A DNA stretch of 62,325 nucleotides from Lactobacillus kimbladii. GTDB lineage: Bacteria; Bacillota; Bacilli; Lactobacillales; Lactobacillaceae. Under the pieces are notes generated by a model. That model saw only the letters and a list, made by a program, of their open reading frames with translations, ran no database searches and was not told the origin of the DNA. The stretch covers positions 1-62,325 of the forward strand of contig NZ_SCMB01000007.1 of NCBI RefSeq assembly GCF_014323605.1. The letters are read 5' to 3'. Positions 28,169-39,183 of the stretch are shown one piece after another (within the stretch, counting starts at the first letter, position 1; the number at the start of each line of letters is the position of its first letter). A program made the translations under genes and the position numbers.

Positions 28169-28473
28169 TGGCAGCAAATATCATATATTACGGTATTAGC
28201 ATTCTTGATTATATAATATGGATCTACAGCATTATTATGGTAATTGATGCAATTTTAAGTTGGGTTCCCTTTTTACGTGATTCAAGTCTGGGTCGCATTA
28301 CTAATCTGTTAATTGATCCTTATTTGAACCTTTTCCGTAAGGGACCGATTCTAAGACTATCTAATGCCACTGGGTTGGATATTTCATTTTTAATTGGCTT
28401 ACTATTACTTTATTTTGTGCAAAATTATGTCTTAAGATGGGTGGCAAACATTTTATTTCGATTGTTTGTTTAA
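28168..28473 (+). CDS. ylmG: YggT/YlmG family membrane protein
   Basis: A 101-residue membrane protein with two hydrophobic segments (about 8-30 and 66-93) separated by the conserved SWVPFLRDSSLGRITNLLIDPYLNLFRK loop, the hallmark of YggT. Its role in division or membrane organisation is not settled. It overlaps sepF by the TAATG junction and is followed by a terminator. Confidence 0.92.
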   Translation: MAANIIYYGISILDYIIWIYSIIMVIDAILSWVPFLRDSSLGRITNLLIDPYLNLFRKGPILRLSNATGLDISFLIGLLLLYFVQNYVLRWVANILFRLFV

Positions 28474-28480
28474 TTTTTAT

Positions 28481-28522
28481 AAAAAGCTGATAAATTTTAT
28501 GATTTGTCAGCCTTTTATTTTT
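28481..28522 (+). terminator. Terminator after ylmG
   Basis: The stem GCTGATAAAT (28486-28495) pairs with ATTTGTCAGC (28502-28511), flanked by A and T runs. It marks the end of the main dcw transcript. Confidence 0.75.
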
Positions 28523-28575
28523 TCTTGAATTATGCAAATAGTTTTCTTTGTTAAATGAATGTCTTTTAAAGTTCA

Positions 28576-28584
28576 TGCTATAAT
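28576..28584 (+). promoter_or_regulatory. Extended -10 promoter of ylmH-divIVA
   Basis: TGCTATAAT with consensus hexamer 28579-28584, 52 bases before the GTG of ylmH. Confidence 0.6.
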
Positions 28585-28636
28585 GATTTTAGAAAAGACC
28601 AAAGTGTCTTTTACCTTCATTAACAGGGGGCATTGT

Positions 28637-29467
28637 GTGAACACAAAAAACATAGCAAAACGAAGTGCTTATGCCAAGAATGTTTTGTTTAAAGGTGATT
28701 TATCTGACCAGAAAATAGTAGATAAGATGAACGGACTCATAAATAACGCTCTTGACAAGCATGAAGAAGTTTTAACAGATTTTTTGAATCCTGGAGAAAG
28801 AGATGTTCTTAAAAAAATAGCTGGCACTGAAGTTTGTTTGCAGAGCTATGGTGGGTATTTAAATGCTGAAAAGAAAAGAGTTTTTATAACTGAAGACTGG
28901 GATACTATTGCACCTCTTGCATATCGGGTTACAGTTTTTAATATTGAATATCCTCAGAAATTTACTTGTTTGTCACATAGTGCAATATTAGGAAGCCTAG
29001 CTAATGCAGGCATAGAAACATCAACATTTGGTGACATTATTACCGATGGCAATGGTAAGTGGCAATTTTTTGCTAAGAGCGAACTAAAAGATTTTTTTCA
29101 ACATGAAATCTCCTATATAGGAAGGACAAAGGTTAGAATAAGACCTAGTCTAAATCAGAAAGTAATAGCAGTTGATGATGAAAGTGAACTGTTAACTGCA
29201 ATTGTTTCTTCACTAAGGTTGGATGCAGTTTTAGCTTCAATCACAAATGATAGCAGACAGAAAATAAAAACATATATATCAGATAATTTAGTTAAATTAA
29301 ATTGGCATAGTGTCAAAGATTTTAATATAATGGTTAATGAAAATGATGTCTTAAGTCTAAGACATTTTGGCAGATGTGAAATTAAGGTTATATCAACGAC
29401 ACGAAAAGGCAAGTATAAGGTGGTGTATAAGCTATGGCAGACGAGAAAAAGGAATCGCAGAAATTGA
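28637..29467 (+). CDS. ylmH: YlmH family S4-domain RNA-binding protein
   Basis: A 276-residue protein starting at GTG six bases after AGGGGGC; the longer frame from 28559 would include the promoter. The C-terminal 70 residues form an S4 RNA-binding domain (VKLNWHSVKDFNIMVNENDVLSLRHFGRCEIKVI); the N-terminal part is the YlmH-specific region with QSYGGYLNAEKKRVFI. Homologues bind stalled 50S complexes with peptidyl-tRNA. Its last 34 bases overlap divIVA. Confidence 0.9.
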   Translation: MNTKNIAKRSAYAKNVLFKGDLSDQKIVDKMNGLINNALDKHEEVLTDFLNPGERDVLKKIAGTEVCLQSYGGYLNAEKKRVFITEDWDTIAPLAYRVTVFNIEYPQKFTCLSHSAILGSLANAGIETSTFGDIITDGNGKWQFFAKSELKDFFQHEISYIGRTKVRIRPSLNQKVIAVDDESELLTAIVSSLRLDAVLASITNDSRQKIKTYISDNLVKLNWHSVKDFNIMVNENDVLSLRHFGRCEIKVISTTRKGKYKVVYKLWQTRKRNRRN

Positions 29468-30234
29468 CTCCGCTTGAAATTCATAATAAAGAATTCAAAA
29501 AGAGAGGTTTAAGTGGCTATGATAGGCGCGAAGTAGACAGTTTTCTTGACCAAATAATCAATGATTATGGTGATGCGTTAAATCAAACGGTTGACTTGAA
29601 GAATGAAATTGTGCATTTGCAAGAACAGGTTTCAGATTTACAAAAACAAGTTAAACAGTACAAGCAGAATGAAGATGCTACGAAAGAAGCTGTAGGTAAC
29701 GCTAAAATTCAAGCAGAAAGAATTATCAATGATGCTACAGTTCAAGCTAATAATACTACTGAACAAGCAAAAATTGATACTGATTATCAACGTCAACAAC
29801 TTGAAACTATTAAATCAGACTATGAACGTGTGAAAAAGGAAGCTTCAGGTTATCGCTCTTATATTCAAGATCTTTTACAAAAAGCAATTGATAATCTCAA
29901 CGATGAAAATTGGCAAAAAGCACTCGATAAATATTTCGATACTGAACGATTTTATCCCCCAGATGGTGCTGAACCAATAATGTTAACTGATGAAGACGAA
30001 GATGTCGATGAAGACGATGATGATGAAGATATCGACGAAGACGAAGAAGTAGAGGTTGACAATGGCATTGATGATGAAGTAAACTTTGAACAAGACACTG
30101 AAGAAGATAATAATAGTCCTAAACCAATGACTGGTGACAGTCCTAGTGTTGAAACTGTTAATAACGAAGATACTAGTTCTAATAATGGCTCTGGTACTAC
30201 TGTTATTTTCCCAGATGACTATAAAAATCATTAA
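29434..30234 (+). CDS. divIVA: Cell division initiation protein DivIVA, with acidic tail
   Basis: Scaffold that binds curved membrane at poles and septa. The ATG at 29434 lies within the end of ylmH with AAGGTGG upstream. Residues 12-42 form the conserved membrane-binding head (EIHNKEFKKRGLSGYDRRE then VDSFLDQI), followed by coiled coils to about 170. The last 80 residues are unusual: 28 of the 40 residues from 186 to 225 are Asp or Glu, then a Ser/Asn-rich end. No terminator separates it from the ileS leader, so read-through into ileS is possible. Confidence 0.94.
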   Translation: MADEKKESQKLTPLEIHNKEFKKRGLSGYDRREVDSFLDQIINDYGDALNQTVDLKNEIVHLQEQVSDLQKQVKQYKQNEDATKEAVGNAKIQAERIINDATVQANNTTEQAKIDTDYQRQQLETIKSDYERVKKEASGYRSYIQDLLQKAIDNLNDENWQKALDKYFDTERFYPPDGAEPIMLTDEDEDVDEDDDDEDIDEDEEVEVDNGIDDEVNFEQDTEEDNNSPKPMTGDSPSVETVNNEDTSSNNGSGTTVIFPDDYKNH

Positions 30235-30239
30235 TAACA

Positions 30240-30438
30240 AACTGACAGTAAAACTTGAGAGCAATTCAGCGAATTAGCGATGGTGTGAGACTAATATAAG
30301 AGCTTAATGGTTGATCAGCTGTTAGTATTAGTTTGTTACGTTAGTTGCACGATACGCAATCGTTAAGTGGAGTTTAGCAACTCAATTTAGGTGGTACCAC
30401 GATATTAACCTCGCCCTAATTATAGGACGAGGTTTTTT
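30240..30438 (+). promoter_or_regulatory. T-box riboswitch of ileS
   Basis: The T-box sequence TTTAGGTGGTACCACG ends at 30401. The stem I region spans about 30255-30350, and a terminator follows with CCTCG pairing CGAGG around a TATAG core (30407-30432) and six T. By position it senses uncharged tRNA-Ile; an ATC at 30313 could be the specifier, but I did not fold it. No clear promoter of its own was found. Confidence 0.92.
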
Positions 30439-30456
30439 GATAGGAAGGATTAAAAA

Positions 30457-33246
30457 ATGAGAGTGAAAGATACGCTTAATTTAGGTAAAACTAAATTTAA
30501 GATGCGGGGCAATTTGCCAGTACGTGAAGCACAATGGCAAAAAGAATGGGAAGAAAATAAATTATATGAACAGAGATTAAAATTAAACAAAGGCAAGCCA
30601 AGATTCGACTTGCATGATGGTCCTCCCTTTGCAAATGGTAATATTCATATTGGTCATGCGATGAATAAAGTATCTAAGGACATAATCGTTCGCTTCAAAA
30701 ACATGAACGGTTATTATGCTCCTTATGTTCCGGGTTGGGATACTCATGGTTTGCCAATTGAACAGCAATTGACCAAACAGGGAGTTGACCGTAAGAAAAT
30801 GAATCTTGCGGATTACCGTCAGCTTTGTCAAGATTTTGCTAGTAAAGAAATCAAAAAGCAAATGACTGACTTTAAGCGTTTGGGAGTAATGGGAGACTGG
30901 GACCACCCATATATTACTTATCAACCTGAATATGAAGCTGAAGAAATTCGTGTCTTTGGTAAAATGTATGAAAAAGGTTATATCTATAAAGGCAAAAAAC
31001 CTGTTTATTGGTCCCCTTCAAGTGAGTCAACGTTAGCTGAAGCTGAAGTTGAATATCATGATATTAAATCACCTTCAATTTATGTTTCATTTCCAGTAAA
31101 AGATGGTAAGGGAGTTCTAGATCCAGCAAATACATACTTCTTAATTTGGACAACTACACCGTGGACTATACCCACTAATCAGGGTATTACAGTAAATCCA
31201 GGGTTTGATTACTCTGTAGCTCAGGTCGGTGATAAGCGCTATGTTGTTGGAACTGATCGTTTAGAGGCTGTTGCTCAAGAATTAGGTTGGGAAGATTATC
31301 AAGTCGTTCAACATCTTAAGGGTACTGAAATGGACCATATGGTTGCCAAGCATCCTTTATATGACCGTGATTCTTTGCTTATGAATGCCATGCATGTTAC
31401 TGCTAGTGATGGTACCGGCTTAGTTCACACAGCTTCCGGCTTTGGTGAAGATGACTATAATGTCGCTCAAAAATATGGTCTACCGGTATATAGTCCTATG
31501 GATGACAAAGGTTGCTTTACTGCAGATATTAACGATCCCGATTTAGCAGGTTTGTTTTATGATGATGCCAATAAAGTCGTCAGCGAAAAATTGAAGAAAT
31601 CCGGCAATTTGCTTAAGCTTAGCTTCTTTACACACTCTTATCCTCATGACTGGCGTACAAAGAAACCCGTAATTTATCGGGCTACTACACAATGGTTTGC
31701 TTCAGTTGAAAAGTTCCGCCAACAGATTCTTGATCAAATTGATCAGGTTAAATTCACGCCATCTTGGGGTCAATTACGCCTGCACAATATGATTAAGGAT
31801 CGTGGTGACTGGGTAATTTCTAGACAGCGTGCTTGGGGTGTTCCACTGCCAATCTTTTACGCAGAAGATGGTACTGCGATTGTCACACCAGAAACTATTG
31901 AGCATATTGCTCAGATTTTTGCCAAAGAAGGATCAAATGCTTGGTATAGAAGAACTGCTAAGGAATTGTTACCAGAAGGCTTTACCTCTGAGCATTCACC
32001 AAATGGCAAATTTACTAAAGAAAACGATATTTTAGACGTTTGGTTCGACTCCGGGTCTTCTCATCAAGCTGTCATGGCCAAAAGATCAGACTTGAATTTC
32101 CCATGTGATCTCTACCTTGAAGGTAGTGACCAGTACCGTGGCTGGTTCAATTCAAGTCTGATTACTTCAGTAGCTGCTACGGGCAAGGCACCTTATCGCG
32201 GTATTTTGTCACAAGGCTTTGTTTTGGATGAAAAAGGACATAAAATGTCTAAATCATTAGGTAACGTAATTTCACCAAATGATGTCATCAAACAAATGGG
32301 AGCAGAAATAATTCGTTTATGGGTCGCTTCTGTAGACACTACTTCTGATGTTGCTGTTTCGCAAAATATTTTACGCCAAACTTCAGAGAGTTACCGCAAA
32401 ATAAGGAATACTTTCCGTTATATGCTGGCTAATACTTCTGATTTTGATCCGCAAACAAACAGGGTTGCTTATGAAGATTTAAACTCCATTGACCAGTATA
32501 TGGAAGTTAAACTCAATGATTTGGTTAAAACTTGTCTTGACAGTTATGAACGTTATGATTTTAATAATGTTTATAAAAAGTTATTTGCCTTTATTTCTAA
32601 TGATCTATCAGCGTTTTATCTTGACTTTGCCAAAGATGTTCTTTACATTGAGAGCAAAAATAGTCATGCCAGAAGATCAATGCAAACAGTGATTTATGAT
32701 GCAACAGTTAAATTAGCTAAAGTTTTGACACCAATCTTGCCACATACTATGGAAGAAGTTTGGTCTTTCTTAAAGGAAAAGGAAGATTATGTCCAACTTG
32801 CTGAAATGCCTGAAATTGAGCATTATGCAAATCATGATGAACTCCTTGATAACTGGAAGAAATTTATGAATTTCCGCGATGATGTTTTGAAAGTCTTGGA
32901 AGAAGCGCGCGATCAAAAGTTAATCGGTAAATCTTTTGAAGCAGCAGTTACAGTTTACCCAACTGATGAGATGAAAGCAGTTTTAACCAAACTTGATGCA
33001 AACTTTAGACAAATTTTAATAGTTTCTAAATTAACTATTGCTGACGGTGAAGCACCTGCAAATGCTGAAAAATTACCAAATGGTGCATTTGTGGTTGAAC
33101 ATGCTGAAGGTGAAGTTTGTCCTCGGTGCCGTATGATCAGAACTGATATTGGAGCTGACAAAGAAGTTCCAATGCTTTGCGGTAGATGTGCTAAAATTGT
33201 TAAAGAAGATTATCCAGAAGCAGTGCAAGAAGGTTTAGAAGAATAA
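30457..33246 (+). CDS. ileS: Isoleucine--tRNA ligase
   Basis: Class I synthetase charging tRNA-Ile, with an editing domain for valine. The 929 residues carry HIGH at 64-67 and KMSKS at 596-600; the C-terminal zinc-binding cysteines are present as CPRCR and CGRC. Full length and of the bacterial type (mupirocin-sensitive class by overall layout). Its stop overlaps the ATG of the small cold-shock-domain gene. Regulated by the T-box just upstream. Position after divIVA is the rule in Firmicutes. Confidence 0.98.
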   Translation: MRVKDTLNLGKTKFKMRGNLPVREAQWQKEWEENKLYEQRLKLNKGKPRFDLHDGPPFANGNIHIGHAMNKVSKDIIVRFKNMNGYYAPYVPGWDTHGLPIEQQLTKQGVDRKKMNLADYRQLCQDFASKEIKKQMTDFKRLGVMGDWDHPYITYQPEYEAEEIRVFGKMYEKGYIYKGKKPVYWSPSSESTLAEAEVEYHDIKSPSIYVSFPVKDGKGVLDPANTYFLIWTTTPWTIPTNQGITVNPGFDYSVAQVGDKRYVVGTDRLEAVAQELGWEDYQVVQHLKGTEMDHMVAKHPLYDRDSLLMNAMHVTASDGTGLVHTASGFGEDDYNVAQKYGLPVYSPMDDKGCFTADINDPDLAGLFYDDANKVVSEKLKKSGNLLKLSFFTHSYPHDWRTKKPVIYRATTQWFASVEKFRQQILDQIDQVKFTPSWGQLRLHNMIKDRGDWVISRQRAWGVPLPIFYAEDGTAIVTPETIEHIAQIFAKEGSNAWYRRTAKELLPEGFTSEHSPNGKFTKENDILDVWFDSGSSHQAVMAKRSDLNFPCDLYLEGSDQYRGWFNSSLITSVAATGKAPYRGILSQGFVLDEKGHKMSKSLGNVISPNDVIKQMGAEIIRLWVASVDTTSDVAVSQNILRQTSESYRKIRNTFRYMLANTSDFDPQTNRVAYEDLNSIDQYMEVKLNDLVKTCLDSYERYDFNNVYKKLFAFISNDLSAFYLDFAKDVLYIESKNSHARRSMQTVIYDATVKLAKVLTPILPHTMEEVWSFLKEKEDYVQLAEMPEIEHYANHDELLDNWKKFMNFRDDVLKVLEEARDQKLIGKSFEAAVTVYPTDEMKAVLTKLDANFRQILIVSKLTIADGEAPANAEKLPNGAFVVEHAEGEVCPRCRMIRTDIGADKEVPMLCGRCAKIVKEDYPEAVQEGLEE

Positions 33247-33452
33247 TGCGTTACGGTAAGGTAAAGCAGTTTGATCAAAACAGTAGTTTTGGTTTTATCA
33301 CTGACGATGAGAATCAAAAATCTTACTTTGTATTTTATACAGCTATCAAAGAAGAAGGTTATCGTCGCTTGCAAGTTGGTCAAAAAGTTAAATACCAACT
33401 TGCTCAAGGTAAAAATGGCTTACAATGTGTCAACGTATATTTAGCTGATTAG
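33246..33452 (+). CDS. Small cold-shock-domain protein
   Basis: A 68-residue single-domain OB-fold protein. GKVKQFDQNSSFGFITDD matches RNP1 and the GFI core of cold-shock proteins, and YFVFYTAI corresponds to the RNP2 motif VFVHFSAI, with the His replaced by Tyr. It is more diverged than CspA/B. Start ATG overlaps the stop of ileS, so it depends on ileS transcription. A role as RNA chaperone is inferred. Confidence 0.85.
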   Translation: MRYGKVKQFDQNSSFGFITDDENQKSYFVFYTAIKEEGYRRLQVGQKVKYQLAQGKNGLQCVNVYLAD

Positions 33453-33466
33453 CAGGAAAGTGAATA

Positions 33467-34030
33467 ATGGATTTAACAGAAACTGAAATCTCTTCAAAAC
33501 AAATTTTTACGGGTCGTATTGTCGATCTTGCCGTAAGAACGATCAAATTGCCTAATGGGGAAACTGCCTCGCGGGAAATAGTTAAGCATCAACCTGCTTC
33601 AGCTGCTATTGCAGTAAATGATAAACAGGAAATGCTGCTAGTCGAACAATGGCGTGAACCGATCAAAGAATTAACTTTAGAAATTCCAGCAGGTTTAATA
33701 GATGAAACTGATGCTAGTCCACTGGATGCAATGAAAAGAGAGTTAAATGAAGAGGGCGGCTATCGTGCTGAATACTGGGAAAAAATAACTGAATTTTATT
33801 CATCTCCCGGTTTTACCAATGAAAAGCTCTATTTATTCTATTGCGACACATTAACTAAATTGACTGATAAAAGGGAGCTTGATCCCGATGAATTTTTAAC
33901 AAGTCATTGGTATAGTTTGGCAGAGTTGAAAAGACTTTCGGCACAAGGTAAAATCGTTGATGCCAAGACATTATATGCTATGAGTGTCTGGGAAAACATG
34001 CTACTTACGGGTGCTGACTCAAAGGATTAA
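33467..34030 (+). CDS. NUDIX hydrolase, ADP-ribose pyrophosphatase type
   Basis: A 187-residue protein. The Nudix box begins at GLIDETDASPLDAMKREL and ends ELNEEGGYRA, giving REL-x-EE-x-G, and is followed by SSPGFTNEKLYLFYC, typical of ADP-ribose pyrophosphatases. The N-terminal strand EISSKQIFTGRIVDLAVRT matches the same subfamily. ADP-ribose hydrolysis to AMP and ribose phosphate is the likely reaction. In the ileS-mtnN run of genes. Confidence 0.9.
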   Translation: MDLTETEISSKQIFTGRIVDLAVRTIKLPNGETASREIVKHQPASAAIAVNDKQEMLLVEQWREPIKELTLEIPAGLIDETDASPLDAMKRELNEEGGYRAEYWEKITEFYSSPGFTNEKLYLFYCDTLTKLTDKRELDPDEFLTSHWYSLAELKRLSAQGKIVDAKTLYAMSVWENMLLTGADSKD

Positions 34031-34031
34031 A

Positions 34032-34367
34032 ATGACTGAAAAACGATCTGATTACCGAAAAAAATTAAAACATAAAAAAAGTAAAAACTTTTTAAATACA
34101 ATTAAATCCGCTTTTGACGATAGTGATGATGAGGTTGATGTTAACCCTGATTTTACCCGTGATGATGAAGTTGTAGAGTCAAATGATTTTGCAAACGAAA
34201 GGATAAAAAAACAGAAGCAGACACCAAGAAAGGAAGAGAGCAAATCTCAGTCTCAGTTAACCACGAGTCAAGAAAAAGCATTAAAGCTGAAAGGTAAACT
34301 TAATCGTGCAATTTTGCTTGTTGCTGTTTTAATTATTTTGGTATTATTAGCGTTATTTCACTTATAA
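34032..34367 (+). CDS. Small membrane protein of unknown function
   Basis: Start is ATG 34032 after AAAGGA, immediately after the NUDIX stop, giving 111 residues. The first 85 are highly charged and probably disordered (KKLKHKKSKNFLN, then DDSDDEVDVNPDF). One membrane helix closes the protein (about 91-110, ILLVAVLIILVLLALFHL). This is a tail-anchored layout with the bulk in the cytoplasm. I do not recognise a family. It lies between the NUDIX gene and mtnN. Confidence 0.75.
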   Translation: MTEKRSDYRKKLKHKKSKNFLNTIKSAFDDSDDEVDVNPDFTRDDEVVESNDFANERIKKQKQTPRKEESKSQSQLTTSQEKALKLKGKLNRAILLVAVLIILVLLALFHL

Positions 34368-34386
34368 AATAAAAACGAGGGTAGAA

Positions 34387-35082
34387 ATGAAGATAGCAAT
34401 TATTGTCCCAATGGAAATTGAGGCTGAATATTATCATAAGTATTTTCACTCTGGTCGCAAAGAAATGTTCGGATCTACTACATTCGAGCATTTTTGCGTT
34501 AACCACAATGATTTATACATTGGTTTAAGCGGAATTGGCAAAGTACGAGCTGCTATGAATTTAGCCAGTTTACTAAGCAATGTTGATATTGATTTGATTT
34601 TCATGACAGGTACAGCAGGATCTTTGCAAGAAGAAGTTCATAAAGAAGATCTGATTTTAGCTGATTCATTTGCATATCATGATGCTCACAATATATTAGC
34701 AGGTGACTATGTTGAAGGACAAATACCTGGAGAACCAGCTAAATTTGAATTAAATTCTTCTGCAAGAAAGCAATTTGCACAGTTTTTGCAAGAAAACAAT
34801 GTTGAATTTAAAGAGGGTTTAATTGTTACCGGTGATTCCTTTATTGGCTCGCAGAAGCAAAAAGATGAAATTAAGCAAAACTTTGCTCATGCTTTGGGTG
34901 TTGAAATGGAAGGAGCCGCTTTTGCTCAGGTAGCTTATCATTTTAAAAAACCTCTGATAGCTTTACGGGCTATTTCTGACAATGGTAATCAAGATGCAAA
35001 CGGTGACTTTGATCATTTTGCCCAAAAGGTAGGAGCAAAAGCTGCTAAAATTATTTGTACTTACATAGAGAAGATGAATTAA
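34387..35082 (+). CDS. mtnN: 5'-methylthioadenosine/S-adenosylhomocysteine nucleosidase
   Basis: Cleaves adenine from methylthioadenosine and S-adenosylhomocysteine, in methionine salvage and formation of S-ribosylhomocysteine. The 231 residues begin MKIAIIVPMEIEAEYY; SGIGKVRAAMNLASL and GTAGSLQEEV follow; VEMEGAAFAQVAYHF contains the substrate-binding Met-Glu, and RAISDNGNQDA the catalytic Asp. A GAGGGTAG ribosome site precedes the ATG. Three bases separate it from the next cysteine desulfurase. Confidence 0.95.
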   Translation: MKIAIIVPMEIEAEYYHKYFHSGRKEMFGSTTFEHFCVNHNDLYIGLSGIGKVRAAMNLASLLSNVDIDLIFMTGTAGSLQEEVHKEDLILADSFAYHDAHNILAGDYVEGQIPGEPAKFELNSSARKQFAQFLQENNVEFKEGLIVTGDSFIGSQKQKDEIKQNFAHALGVEMEGAAFAQVAYHFKKPLIALRAISDNGNQDANGDFDHFAQKVGAKAAKIICTYIEKMN

Positions 35083-35085
35083 TAA

Positions 35086-36237
35086 ATGACAGAAATTTAT
35101 CTGGATAATGCAGCTACAACACCAATGTCGCCCAAGGTAATTGACGTCATAACTGAGGAAATGAAAAACAATTTTGGTAATGCCTCAAGTACCTATGAAC
35201 TGGGACGCAAAGCTCGCCACGTGATTGATCAGGCAAGGCAAAAAGCTGCCAAGGCAATTAACGCCAAGGAAAATGAAATAATTTTTACATCCGGTGGTTC
35301 AGAAAGTAATAACACTGCTATTTTTGGAACTGCTCAGAGTCGCCAAAATATTGGTAAGCGCATAATCACTACTAAGGTTGAGCATCCATCTGTTTTAAAG
35401 CCAATGCAACGTTTAGAAAGTGAAGGTTATGAAGTCATTTACCTTGATGTTGATGAAAATGGTCGTATTTCATTAGCTGATTTGGAAGATGCACTTACTC
35501 CTCAAACTATTTTGGTTTCAATTATGGCTGTCAACAATGAAATGGGTACAATCAACCCTTTGGCAGAAATTGGAGCTATTGTAAAGCCAAGCAATGCTTA
35601 TTTTCATGTTGACGCAGTCCAAGGCTTAGGTAACATTAACTTAGACGTAGAGAAAATGAATATTGACTTATTGTCAACTTCTGCTCATAAAATCAACGGT
35701 CCCAAATTTCTTGGCTTTTTATATGAAAAAAATTCGCTCAATTTGCCACCTCTTGTTTATGGTGGTGAACAGGAAACCAAGCGTAGAGCTGGCACTGAGA
35801 ATGTTCCCGGAATTGCCGGCTTTGGTGAAGCTATTAGTGAAATTGCTGCTATAGATAAAAAAAGTTTGCAAACTAAATATCAGAACTTGCAAAATATTAT
35901 TTTGAATGAACTTAGTCAAGCTAAAATTGAATATCAGGTTAATGGTGGAACTCAAAAGTTTGATTCTCATCACGTGTTGAACCTGCATTTTAATAGTGTT
36001 TCAACGACTGTTTTGCAGACAAATTTGGATTTAGCTGGTTTTGCGGTTTCTGGAGGCTCTGCATGTACTGCAGGTTCAATTGAGCCATCCCATGTTTTAG
36101 TGGCTTGCTTTGGTAAAAAATCGCCAAGAATTAATGAATCTATTCGTATTTCTTTTGGACGCTACACTACTGAAGAAGAAGTGCAAGCCTTTGCCAAAGA
36201 ATTAGCTAAAATTGTCAGTAAAATCCAAAATAAATAA
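35086..36237 (+). CDS. yrvO: Cysteine desulfurase serving MnmA (NifS/IscS class)
   Basis: Second PLP-dependent desulfurase in the window. The 383 residues start MTEIYLDNAATTPMSP; the PLP lysine is in STSAHKINGPKFLGF; the catalytic cysteine is in the longer loop SGGSACTAGSIEPSHVL. The order desulfurase-DUF1831-mnmA mirrors yrvO-mnmA of Bacillus subtilis, so it is the likely donor for 2-thiouridine. It is clearly a paralogue of, not a copy of, the enzyme at 5492: loop and length around the catalytic cysteine differ. Confidence 0.93.
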   Translation: MTEIYLDNAATTPMSPKVIDVITEEMKNNFGNASSTYELGRKARHVIDQARQKAAKAINAKENEIIFTSGGSESNNTAIFGTAQSRQNIGKRIITTKVEHPSVLKPMQRLESEGYEVIYLDVDENGRISLADLEDALTPQTILVSIMAVNNEMGTINPLAEIGAIVKPSNAYFHVDAVQGLGNINLDVEKMNIDLLSTSAHKINGPKFLGFLYEKNSLNLPPLVYGGEQETKRRAGTENVPGIAGFGEAISEIAAIDKKSLQTKYQNLQNIILNELSQAKIEYQVNGGTQKFDSHHVLNLHFNSVSTTVLQTNLDLAGFAVSGGSACTAGSIEPSHVLVACFGKKSPRINESIRISFGRYTTEEEVQAFAKELAKIVSKIQNK

Positions 36238-36242
36238 AATAA

Positions 36243-36271
36243 TTGCTTTTTTAGTTAAATATGCTTATTAT
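36243..36271 (+). promoter_or_regulatory. Promoter of DUF1831-mnmA
   Basis: TTGCTT, 17 bases, TATTAT, ending 19 bases before the ATG of the DUF1831 gene. Confidence 0.55.
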
Positions 36272-36290
36272 TAGTAAGTGAGGTAAAATT

Positions 36291-37762
<1,472 letters not shown>

Positions 37763-37776
37763 TGAAAACTTGAAAG

Positions 37777-37806
37777 GAAAATGTTTTTGTGCATTTTCTT
37801 TTTTTA
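37777..37806 (+). terminator. Terminator of mnmA
   Basis: The stem GAAAATG (37777-37783) pairs with CATTTTC (37792-37798) and is followed by a T run. Confidence 0.7.
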
Positions 37807-37882
37807 TTTGTCTTCGTTTTTTCTTTTAAACTATTAAATGATAAACTAGAAAATAACAGTTACAGAAAAGAGTAATTAATGA

Positions 37883-38539
37883 ATGCAGATTTATTTTGTC
37901 AGACATGGTAAAACAGAGTGGAATTTACAGAAACGCTTTCAAGGAGCTCACGGTGATTCGCCGCTTTTAAAGCAAAGCTTAACTGATATTCAAAAATTAA
38001 GCAGTTTTTTAGGTAATACTAAATTTGCTGGCATTTATTCAAGTCCACTAAAAAGGGCCAGGACGACGGCAGAAAGACTCGCTAAAGAAATGGGTTATCC
38101 ATTTTCCATCAAGATAGATGAACGTTTGCGAGAATTTGATTTGGGGAAAATGGAAGGTCTTACTTTTACTGAAGCGAAAGCCAGATATCCTGAGCAAGTA
38201 ACTGACATTTGGGATAAACCTGATAAATACGATGGCCACAGCATCGGAGGTGAAAATTATCCTGAGGTAATTGCACGTGGAAAAAACTTTGGTCGAGACG
38301 TTGGCTTACAATTTAAACCAGACGATAAAGTTTTAGTAGTGAGCCATGGAGCAGCTCTGGGAGCGATTATGGGAGGATTATTAGGTTATACCTTACCGGA
38401 TATCCGCCACAATGGAGGTTTAAGCAATACCAGCCTTACTATTTTGGAAACAAAAGATAAAGGCAAGACATTTAAAGCTTTAATGTGGAATGAGACGAAA
38501 TTTTTGGATAGGAAAATGGAAGACTCGGATTCATTATGA
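37883..38539 (+). CDS. Histidine phosphatase family protein (phosphoglycerate mutase-like)
   Basis: A 218-residue protein. The catalytic RHG motif is in YFVRHGKTEWNLQKRFQG at the very start, with YSSPLKRARTTAERLA, LREFDLGKMEG and the second histidine in VVSHGAALGAIM. This is the cofactor-dependent mutase/phosphatase fold; the short C-terminus and neighbours do not tell a substrate. The ribosome site is weak (AAAAGAG). The next gene's ATG overlaps its stop. Confidence 0.87.
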   Translation: MQIYFVRHGKTEWNLQKRFQGAHGDSPLLKQSLTDIQKLSSFLGNTKFAGIYSSPLKRARTTAERLAKEMGYPFSIKIDERLREFDLGKMEGLTFTEAKARYPEQVTDIWDKPDKYDGHSIGGENYPEVIARGKNFGRDVGLQFKPDDKVLVVSHGAALGAIMGGLLGYTLPDIRHNGGLSNTSLTILETKDKGKTFKALMWNETKFLDRKMEDSDSL

Positions 38540-39183
38540 TAAAGAAAAGGAAAAAGACTGCTAAAACGAGTGCAGTCAACAAAAAGGTACACGAATTAAT
38601 AACAAAAATTGATGGACAGCCACATAATAGTGAAAACTATTTAGAATTAGCAACCTATTTAATAGAGCAGGGTAGCAGTGACCAAGCCACCGAACTATTA
38701 GAAAAAGCAAAAAAGCTAGTTGCTCATCCGCAGGATTTAGATTATGATCTGGCAGTTTGTTATTATTTACAGGGTAAATTTGATACAGCATTAAATATAC
38801 TGAATCAAATTCCTAATGATGATTTAGTTTTATACCAAAAAGCACTTGTTTTTTACAAAATTGGTCAAAGTCAAAAAGCATTGGCATACGCTCTAACAAT
38901 TAAGAATTTTGATGCTAAAGTCTTGGAATTAATAGGGGATATTTGGCTAAGCCTTGGTAAAACCGAAGAAGCTGAGTCAACTTATAAAAAAATAGCTACT
39001 GAAAAAAGGTCAGCCAAAATCAATTTCATGCTGGGTATCACAATTTTAACTAGAAGTCGTCAAGAGGCTGAAAAATATCTGGCAAAGTCAAAAAAACAAG
39101 ATCCTAAAATTTTTGCACAAGAACAAAAAAAATATTCTTCGTTACTAAAATTAGTGAATGATGCGAGAAAGAAAAATGACTGA
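38536..39183 (+). CDS. Tetratricopeptide (TPR) repeat protein
   Basis: A 215-residue soluble protein made of about four to five TPR-like helical pairs after a basic head (KKRKKTAKTSAVNKKV). Examples are SENYLELATYLIEQGSSDQATELLEKAKKL (split here by position: about 35-65) and DLDYDLAVCYYLQGKFDTALNIL. It probably acts as an interaction scaffold. Always found next to recD2 in lactobacilli as far as I recall; the recD2 start lies inside its last codons, which implies coexpression. Confidence 0.82.
   Translation: MIKKRKKTAKTSAVNKKVHELITKIDGQPHNSENYLELATYLIEQGSSDQATELLEKAKKLVAHPQDLDYDLAVCYYLQGKFDTALNILNQIPNDDLVLYQKALVFYKIGQSQKALAYALTIKNFDAKVLELIGDIWLSLGKTEEAESTYKKIATEKRSAKINFMLGITILTRSRQEAEKYLAKSKKQDPKIFAQEQKKYSSLLKLVNDARKKND

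Noticed and set aside
29983..30264. 93-codon open frame on the minus strand under the divIVA tail
   Set aside because: It is the complement of the acidic GAT/GAA-rich tract, which has no stop codons on the other strand by composition; no ribosome site or promoter.
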